From: Flavobacteriaceae bacterium
GTDB lineage: Bacteria; Bacteroidota; Bacteroidia; Flavobacteriales; Flavobacteriaceae
Assembly (NCBI GenBank): GCA_018402205.1
Contig: JAGYIX010000006.1
Location: forward strand, 186,001 to 250,000
Reading direction: 5' to 3'
DNA length: 64,000 bases
Shown: positions 58,903-64,000 of the stretch, in pieces
Layout: each line of letters opens with the position of its first letter
How positions within the stretch are numbered: the stretch's first letter is position 1
Program-made: the position numbers and the translations under genes
Notes under the pieces: generated by a model
What the model was told of the DNA's origin: nothing
Database searches by the model: none
What the model saw: the letters and a program-made list of their open reading frames with translations, nothing else

Positions 58903-60187
58903 ATCGAAGTTCTTTAGTGTAGTTCTTACTGAATTCTGTATCGAAGTGGGCGGTCTCTAGTTCTTTAATCACTGTGTCTATAGATGCTGATTGGTCAAGC
59001 CAGTGCTCGAAGGCACTTTGTTTTAACCGTATTCCAAAGGCGTTTACCCCTAAAAATAGACGACTGTGCACTTCGTAGGCCAAGGTAAGGCCTTTAGTCA
59101 TTCTAGGGTTGTGCCAATGAAAATGTTGCTCGGAGTTTTTACGCTTACTTGAGTTGCTCACTTGCCCGTAGGTCTGGTATTCTAGATCAAAAAACTTGGC
59201 CGAATTAAACCAATGCCCTTGATCATAGGCAAAGGATCCATTAATGAGGTGCTCAGACAAGGCGTCTGCCATTTTGCGCGCCACATACCAAACGGCCTCT
59301 AAAGCCCTTCTCTTGGGGTCAGACTGTCTTAGTTCAGCACAGTCTCCAATGGCGAAGATTGATTCATCGCTGGTCTGAAGGTGCTTGTTCACTAATATGC
59401 CTTGATTCGTTTCAAGCCCACTCTCTGTAAGAAAAGAAATATTGGGCTCTACTCCAATACTGACCCCCACAAATTGAGCCTCTAAACGGGAGTTATCGCT
59501 GAGTTCAACCCCGCTTACACGGGTTTCGTCATGGGTTAGAAAGCCCTTTATCTCTGTGTTAGAGATTACCTCAACTCCTCTTGATTCGAGGTGATTCTGT
59601 ACCAAAAGCGCATCAGTGTCGGGTAATACCGAAGACCAGAATAAGGGTTCTCTAATGAGAATCTTAACGTCTATTTTTCGACTGTGCAGCATTTCGGCTA
59701 GCTCTACTCCGATGAGTCCGCCGCCCACTACCAAGGCACTTTTGCACTGCTTATGGCTTTGAGTGTAGCTTTCAATTTTTTCGAGATCTGTCAAGTGGTA
59801 AAGGCCTGATATGCCGCTGTAAATGGGCTATTAGGCCAGTCTAATAAACCGAGGCTTCGAGCCTGTGGCTATGACTAGAATATCGTAGTTCAACAGTCGG
59901 GTGCCTCTTGAATGCTCGTCAATCTTGAGCTGTTTGGCACTTCTGTTTAACGCGGTAACCCTGCCTCTGATACGGTTTATAGCGCTATCATTCCAAAGCC
60001 CTCGCTCATAGGGCTCGGTCTGCTTTAGTGTTAAGTGTCCCATGTATACATACATGAGGGCAGTTCGTGAAAAGAAGAAATCGGCCTCTTCAGAGATCAG
60101 ATGCACCTTAAATTTTTTAGAGGTACTGAGGTTGAGCGCAAGGGTGCTACCTGCGACTCCATTTCCGATAATACAGACCTCTTGCAT
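58877..60187 (-). pseudogene. FAD-dependent pyridine nucleotide-disulfide oxidoreductase, broken reading frame
   Basis: One gene in two visible parts in the same frame: MQEVCIIGNGVAGSTLALNL (FAD motif) up to ATGSKPRF, then TAA TAG stops near 59828-59833, then DLEKIESYTQSH..., with NAD motif ALVVGGGLIGVELAEML and FAD motif IFAIGDCAEL. In the +1 frame the short region reads LLDWPNSPF, as expected for this family, so two compensating one-base indels near 59846-59852 and 59814-59823 explain the stops. Full length would be about 435 residues, typical of nitrite/rubredoxin reductase-like flavoproteins. It precedes the polyferredoxin. Confidence 0.82.
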
Positions 60188-60196
60188 ATATTTACT

Positions 60197-60241
60197 TTAG
60201 CCGCAGCCTCCGCCTTTATAATGGTAAGTTAACGGGCTCAT
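60197..60241 (-). CDS. Putative 14-residue peptide gene ending in KGGGCG
   Basis: The ATG at 60239-60241 overlaps the stop of the purine nucleoside phosphorylase gene as ATGA and opens a 14-codon frame encoding MSPLTYHYKGGGCG, stopping at 60197-60199. The next start codon is at 60187, nine bases on. This is the only reading that fills the 50-base gap in an otherwise tight run, which supports it as a real gene. The Gly-rich tail with one Cys resembles nothing I can name. It might be a peptide carrier, a thiol ligand or simply an upstream regulatory ORF. Too short for homology evidence from sequence reading alone. Confidence 0.45.
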   Translation of the reverse strand: MSPLTYHYKGGGCG

Positions 60242-61056
60242 GAGCGCGCTATCAATTCTTTGAACAAAGTGATGAGATTCGGCTCGCAGGCTTTAGCAAT
60301 AGAAAGTATCTCTTCTACGTTAATGGGCTGCAAACAGTCTGGATCACATTCATCTGTAAGCACAGATATGGCAATGACCGGAAGGCTTAAATGATTCGCC
60401 ACGATCACTTCGGGCACAGTGCTCATTCCTACAGCGTCGGCACCTATGATGCTCAGCATTCGGTACTCTGCCCTAGTCTCTAATTGTGGGCCTACAACGG
60501 CGGCGTAAACCCCTTTCTTTAAAGTGATTTGATGCTCTTCGGCAATTTGAGTAGCCAATGCGCATAGCTTACTATCGTAGGGGCACAGCATATCTACGAA
60601 TCGAGGACCGTAATCAGAAACATCGGCAAATGCCAATGGAGATCCGCCTTGTAGGTTAATATGATCGTCTATGAGCATAAGCTGTCCTTTAGAAAAGGTT
60701 TTATTTATAGCTCCTGCCGCGTTAGATATCATGAGTTTTGTAATGCCTAGAGCGTGCATCACTCTAATAGGATAGGTTAGTGCCAAAAAGTCATAACCTT
60801 CATAAAGGTGAAAACGACCTTGCATCACCACTACTTTTTTTCCGCTGAGTATTCCGTAAAGTAGTTTTCCGGAGTGGTATTCTACCGTGGATACTGAAAA
60901 GTGTGGAATATGGTGGTAATGGGCAATAGCTAGTATTTCTAGCTCGTCGACCAACTGACCCAGACCTGTGCCTAAAACAATGCCAATTTCTGGGGTATCA
61001 AAGCCTTTAGATTTGAGGTGATCTAAGGTTTCTGTGAGTAATTCATTCTTTAACAT
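60238..61056 (-). CDS. punA: Purine nucleoside phosphorylase (class I, PunA type)
   Basis: A 272-residue trimeric-type PNP: GIVLGTGLGQLVDEL (phosphate loop, about 25-39), VVVMQGRFHLYEGY (near 75-88), ISNAAGAINKTF, and the substrate Glu in VVGPQLETRAEYRM (near 186-199). It splits purine nucleosides with phosphate into base and ribose-1-phosphate. It lies between a TIGR04282-type transferase and the short Gly-Cys ORF, an unusual setting for salvage and like arsenosugar-linked clusters. Confidence 0.94.
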   Translation of the reverse strand: MLKNELLTETLDHLKSKGFDTPEIGIVLGTGLGQLVDELEILAIAHYHHIPHFSVSTVEYHSGKLLYGILSGKKVVVMQGRFHLYEGYDFLALTYPIRVMHALGITKLMISNAAGAINKTFSKGQLMLIDDHINLQGGSPLAFADVSDYGPRFVDMLCPYDSKLCALATQIAEEHQITLKKGVYAAVVGPQLETRAEYRMLSIIGADAVGMSTVPEVIVANHLSLPVIAISVLTDECDPDCLQPINVEEILSIAKACEPNLITLFKELIARS

Positions 61057-61097
61057 AGGCTTACTAAATTACACCATTTCTGCCGAGTCGCAGAGCG

Positions 61098-61700
61098 CTA
61101 GATATTTAAAAAATCAAAGTGGGCTAGATCTTCTAAGGTGTCTACATCGCGCAATGTTTTAAGAATGCCCACTTTTATTTTTTCGGCCTCTGCGCGCATG
61201 ATAGTGTGCTCAAACACTTCAGAAGTAGAAAATTCTATAGAGGTAAAAAGAGTTGGCTTAGGGGCCTTTAATCCGATTAAGTAGTAGCCTCCATCTTTAG
61301 CCGGTCCGATAACCACATCATATGCATCGAGTTTTGTAAAGGCTTCTTCAATGAGGGTTGCGCTAATATCCGGAAGATCACTGCCAATAAGCACCACCTT
61401 ATGGTATTCTTTAAGCAGTAGCCCAAAGGCGTCGTTCATGCGCTCTCCGAGACCATTTCCGACCTGAACGTGCTGCTTTGCCTTTAGGGTAGAATCAATA
61501 GGCTCAAGGGTGTCGCTTAGAAAAAGGTGCGTTTCGGCGCTCACATCGCTTGCAGCTTTTAGGGTAAGGGCCACTAATGCAGTATAAATTTCTAGCGCTT
61601 TTTGATCACCAATGGCTTTAGCCAATCGGGTTTTCACCGCTCCAAGTCGTTGATTTTTTAGGAATATTGCTAAGGCTTTCTCTTGTTTAGTATCTTTCAT
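61098..61700 (-). CDS. TIGR04282/DUF2064 family glycosyltransferase-like protein
   Basis: A 200-residue cytidylyltransferase/GT-A-like protein: ALAIFLKNQRLGAVKTRLAKAIGDQKALEIY (about 8-38) and VLIGSDLPDISATLIEEAF (about 103-121), DAYDVVIGPAKDGGYYLIGL (near 128-147). This is the family labelled TIGR04282 (arsenosugar biosynthesis glycosyltransferase, formerly rSAM/selenodomain-associated transferase 1). It heads the eight-ORF minus-strand run. Substrate is inferred from the family name only. Confidence 0.85.
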   Translation of the reverse strand: MKDTKQEKALAIFLKNQRLGAVKTRLAKAIGDQKALEIYTALVALTLKAASDVSAETHLFLSDTLEPIDSTLKAKQHVQVGNGLGERMNDAFGLLLKEYHKVVLIGSDLPDISATLIEEAFTKLDAYDVVIGPAKDGGYYLIGLKAPKPTLFTSIEFSTSEVFEHTIMRAEAEKIKVGILKTLRDVDTLEDLAHFDFLNI

Positions 61701-61748
61701 GAACGATGTAAAAATAGCGGCTAATTCAATGCCTCAAAAAAACTACCT

Positions 61749-63257
61749 ATGACTAAAACCGTTTTCTTGATTTCGCTATCCAGTCTTTTGCTCTTTTCGA
61801 GTTGTGCTCAAAAAGCGGAGACTCAAACGTATTATTCGGAGCCCTACAGGCCGCAATACCACTTCAGCCCAGATTCTATGTGGATGAATGATCCGAACGG
61901 ACTGGTCTTTGACGGCAGCTCATACCACCTGTTTTACCAATACCACCCAGAAGACATTGTCTGGGGCCCTATGCATTGGGGTCACGCCACTAGTAGCGAT
62001 TTGGTGCGCTGGGAGCACCAACCCATAGCGCTTTATCCCGATCAGTTCGGAACTATTTTTTCGGGTAGCGCGGTTATGGATCTTAAAAATACTTCTGGTC
62101 TAGGTACCGAAGAAAACCCTCCAATGGTGGCTATTTTTACCTACCACGATGCCGCCGGGGCCGAACAAAAGACCGATAATTTTCAAACCCAAGGAATCGC
62201 CTTTAGCCTTGATAAGGGCAAAAGCTGGACTAAATATGCGGGTAACCCAGTGATAAAGAATCCGGGCTACATTGATTTTAGAGACCCTAAAGTGTTCTGG
62301 CATGAGGCTTCCTCTTCATGGATAATGGCCTTAGTTGCCGGCGATCACCTGCAGCTCTATCGCTCTGACAACCTTATCGACTGGAACTTGACCTCTACAT
62401 TTGGACACGAAGTTGGAGCCCATGGTGGGGTCTGGGAGTGCCCAGATCTCTTTGCGCTCGAACTAAATGGCGAGACCCATTGGGTGCTGCTGATCAGCAT
62501 CAATCCGGGCGGCCCCAACGGAGGGAGCGCCACACAGTATTTCGTAGGAGATTTTGACGGATACGATTTTTCATCAGATCAAGAGTCGATTAAGTGGGTA
62601 GACTTTGGCCCCGATAACTACGCCGGAGTGACCTTTAACAACACACCTAATGATGAGCGTCTGTTTATCGCCTGGATGAACAATTGGTCCTACGCCCAAA
62701 ACACGCCCACCACCAAGTGGCGCAGCGCCTCTACCTTACCGCGTGAGCTCAGTTTATTTGAAGCTAACGATGGGGTTCGATTAAAGAACACGCCAATCGA
62801 GGCTCTAGAGCAGCTGAAGGTGCCCGCCCAGATTAGTCTGGAGAGCAGTGGGGACTCTACTTATGTAAACTTACCTTCAGGTCAGGCTTTTGTGCGACTA
62901 GAGCTTATGTTGATGACTACAGAGTTTATTCTCACCACCGCTAAAGACGAGCAGCTTAAATTCAGCCTCAACGCCGATAGCAAGACGCTGCTTATCGATC
63001 GTTCAGGCTCGGGAGAGGTAAGCTTTAGCGAAGCGTTTAACGCCCCCATTGCACTAGACCTTTCATCTAGCCTCTCTGAGGCACTCACCCTTGATTTATG
63101 GATAGACGTTTCGTCTGTAGAACTTTTTGTGAACGGCGGAGAACAATCGGCCACCCTTCAGTATTTCTCTAGTGAGCCTATGAGCCGTCTGCTCTATGAG
63201 GCGGTCGACTCAGGTGTCACGGTAAAGCAATTGGCTGGCATAGAGCGAATTTGGTAA
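61749..63257 (+). CDS. GH32 beta-fructosidase (levanase/invertase type), lipoprotein
   Basis: A 502-residue lipoprotein (lipobox LLFSSC, Cys near 19). The GH32 catalytic triad is in place: WMNDPNG with nucleophile Asp48, FRDP with Asp179, and WECPD with acid/base Glu230. The five-bladed propeller is followed by a C-terminal beta sandwich (from about 365). It hydrolyses fructans or sucrose on the cell surface or in the periplasm. It is divergent from the TIGR04282 gene and has no SusC/SusD or fructokinase partner in the window. Confidence 0.94.
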   Translation: MTKTVFLISLSSLLLFSSCAQKAETQTYYSEPYRPQYHFSPDSMWMNDPNGLVFDGSSYHLFYQYHPEDIVWGPMHWGHATSSDLVRWEHQPIALYPDQFGTIFSGSAVMDLKNTSGLGTEENPPMVAIFTYHDAAGAEQKTDNFQTQGIAFSLDKGKSWTKYAGNPVIKNPGYIDFRDPKVFWHEASSSWIMALVAGDHLQLYRSDNLIDWNLTSTFGHEVGAHGGVWECPDLFALELNGETHWVLLISINPGGPNGGSATQYFVGDFDGYDFSSDQESIKWVDFGPDNYAGVTFNNTPNDERLFIAWMNNWSYAQNTPTTKWRSASTLPRELSLFEANDGVRLKNTPIEALEQLKVPAQISLESSGDSTYVNLPSGQAFVRLELMLMTTEFILTTAKDEQLKFSLNADSKTLLIDRSGSGEVSFSEAFNAPIALDLSSSLSEALTLDLWIDVSSVELFVNGGEQSATLQYFSSEPMSRLLYEAVDSGVTVKQLAGIERIW

Positions 63258-63280
63258 AAAATAATTAGTTTGTTTAAGTA

Positions 63281-63886
63281 ATGACCTCTATCTTTAAACA
63301 AAAAAAGAAAAAGCAAATGGAATCTACTGAAAATCAAACAAATAAACGTAGAGAGTTCCTGACCAAAGTGTGCCCAACAGTTGCCTTTGCTATGTTTGGA
63401 ATCTCTTTTTTAGAGGCCTGCTCGTCTGATAGCACCTCTGATCCAGGAACGACTGGAGTTACTGACTCAGGCAGCGGCTATGGAGACTCCGATAACAATT
63501 CAACTGATAGTTCGGGGTCAGACAATAGCAGCAACACTCCGGCCTACACTATTGACGGAGATACAATTACGGCCGACTTGAGCAATGCCTTCTTTGATAA
63601 TCTTAAGAATGTCGGAGGGTATTTGAACTTTACAGATGGAGGTGTACTGCTGCTGCGAACTTCAGCCACTGAGATTTTGGCTTTTGACAACTGTTGCCCG
63701 CATGCCGGAACGAGCAACGCATGGACATTTAGTGCTTCAAGCAGTCGCTTCACTTGCAGTAATCATGGAAACTCTTACGGCACCTCTCAAGGAGGAACTG
63801 CGAATTGTTCTTCTGGAGCCACTTCTGGCAACCTTGCGCGTTATACGACCACCATTAACGAGAATCAATTGGTGGTAACAAAATAA
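63281..63886 (+). CDS. Tat-exported Rieske 2Fe-2S lipoprotein
   Basis: A 201-residue protein (or 189 from the second ATG at 63317). A twin-Arg signal RREFLTKVCPTVAFAMFGISFLEAC (split here as RREFLTKV and SFLEAC) is followed by a lipobox Cys. A Ser/Thr/Gly/Asp-rich linker (about 50-85) leads to a Rieske domain with CCPHAG (CxH) and CSNHGNSY (CxxH), the normal ligand set for 2Fe-2S. It is a membrane-anchored redox protein facing the periplasm. Its partner oxidoreductase is not visible. Confidence 0.9.
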   Translation: MTSIFKQKKKKQMESTENQTNKRREFLTKVCPTVAFAMFGISFLEACSSDSTSDPGTTGVTDSGSGYGDSDNNSTDSSGSDNSSNTPAYTIDGDTITADLSNAFFDNLKNVGGYLNFTDGGVLLLRTSATEILAFDNCCPHAGTSNAWTFSASSSRFTCSNHGNSYGTSQGGTANCSSGATSGNLARYTTTINENQLVVTK

Positions 63887-63890
63887 TTTC

Positions 63891-64000
63891 ATGCTTTATA
63901 AAAGCGCTCTTTTATGCCTATTCTTCGTCTTTTGGGCACAGCCGTTAAGCGCCCAAGATGATTTATTCAGCCAAATAGCTGAAGAACAGGGGTCAGAAAA
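63891..64000 (+). CDS. Start of a secreted protein (DUF5777-like, 3' end off the window)
   Basis: The ATG at 63891 opens a frame to the window end (36 codons): a signal peptide (LLCLFFVFWAQPLSAQ) and the mature start DDLFSQIAEEQGSE. That mature start resembles the beginning of DUF5777 beta-barrel proteins, which often follow Rieske or YceI genes in Flavobacteriia. Too little is visible to be certain. It begins five bases after the Rieske stop, so it is probably co-transcribed. Confidence 0.55.
   Translation, partial: MLYKSALLCLFFVFWAQPLSAQDDLFSQIAEEQGSE

Noticed and set aside
59820-59840. Stop-codon recoding (selenocysteine or pyrrolysine) in the flavoprotein
   Set aside because: The stops are TAA followed by TAG and the expected family residues are found in the +1 frame.
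1-64000. tRNA, rRNA, insertion sequences, prophage, toxin-antitoxin or CRISPR repeats
   Set aside because: None was seen; no transposase or integrase motif and no regularly spaced direct repeats beyond the 11-bp array.

Overview
The window reads as a chromosomal stretch of a marine-type Bacteroidota bacterium, most likely a member of the Flavobacteriia. Support comes from promoter -7 boxes of the TAnnTTTG type, starts without Shine-Dalgarno sequences, TonB-dependent outer-membrane receptors, many lineage-typical families (DUF3098, DUF4271, DUF4296, DUF4301, DUF3127), a mevalonate route to isoprenoids, and gene orders such as ftsX-DUF3098-uppP-truB and hemD-DUF4271. Genes are tightly packed, often with 4-bp ATGA overlaps. 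I see no rRNA, tRNA, insertion sequence, prophage or CRISPR array, and no gene-free stretch above 300 bases.

Layout. 1-3.4 kb: a pair of M16 peptidases, then ribosomal L21/L27 with a clear terminator. 3.4-9.1 kb: a phosphopantetheinyl transferase, a PnuC-type transporter, a NadR-like kinase, DUF4301, then a TPP riboswitch in front of a TonB-dependent receptor; together these look like a thiamine uptake locus. 9.1-28.7 kb: mostly housekeeping genes (greA, HIT, tag, truB, uppP, ftsX, leuS, hemD, pyrC, tyrS) with membrane and sugar-transfer genes between them. 28.7-35.1 kb: a highly regulated block with a beta-helix-like lipoprotein, a TonB-dependent receptor, and a PhoB/PhoR-like two-component pair. 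It is preceded by four in-phase 11-bp repeats that look like a response-regulator operator, and it carries two strong hairpins. 35-40.6 kb: a frame-broken glycosyltransferase, trmB, LysE-type exporter, alkyltransferase-like protein, and an Fe-S/redox set (mrp, nfu, ferredoxin reductase, ferredoxin). 40.6-50.1 kb: ABC exporter, penicillin-acylase-like lipoprotein, Na+/solute symporter and a glycerol set (GDPD, glpF, glpK). 50.1-54 kb: mevalonate decarboxylase, mevalonate kinase, UbiA prenyltransferase and an RluB-type pseudouridine synthase. 54-61.7 kb: a minus-strand run of glycosyltransferases, a membrane polyferredoxin, a FAD oxidoreductase, a 14-codon ORF ending in Lys-Gly-Gly-Gly-Cys-Gly, a purine nucleoside phosphorylase and a TIGR04282-type transferase, a gene content resembling arsenosugar-associated clusters. 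61.7-64 kb: a GH32 glycosidase, a Tat-exported Rieske lipoprotein and the start of a further secreted protein.

Three genes (35.0-36.1, 56.8-57.4 and 58.9-60.2 kb) are interrupted by what look like single-base indels, two of them beside runs of five A/T. Either this assembly carries homopolymer errors or these are recent real lesions. The best candidates for something new are the 11-bp repeat operator with its receptor-lipoprotein pair and the 14-codon Gly-Cys peptide gene.
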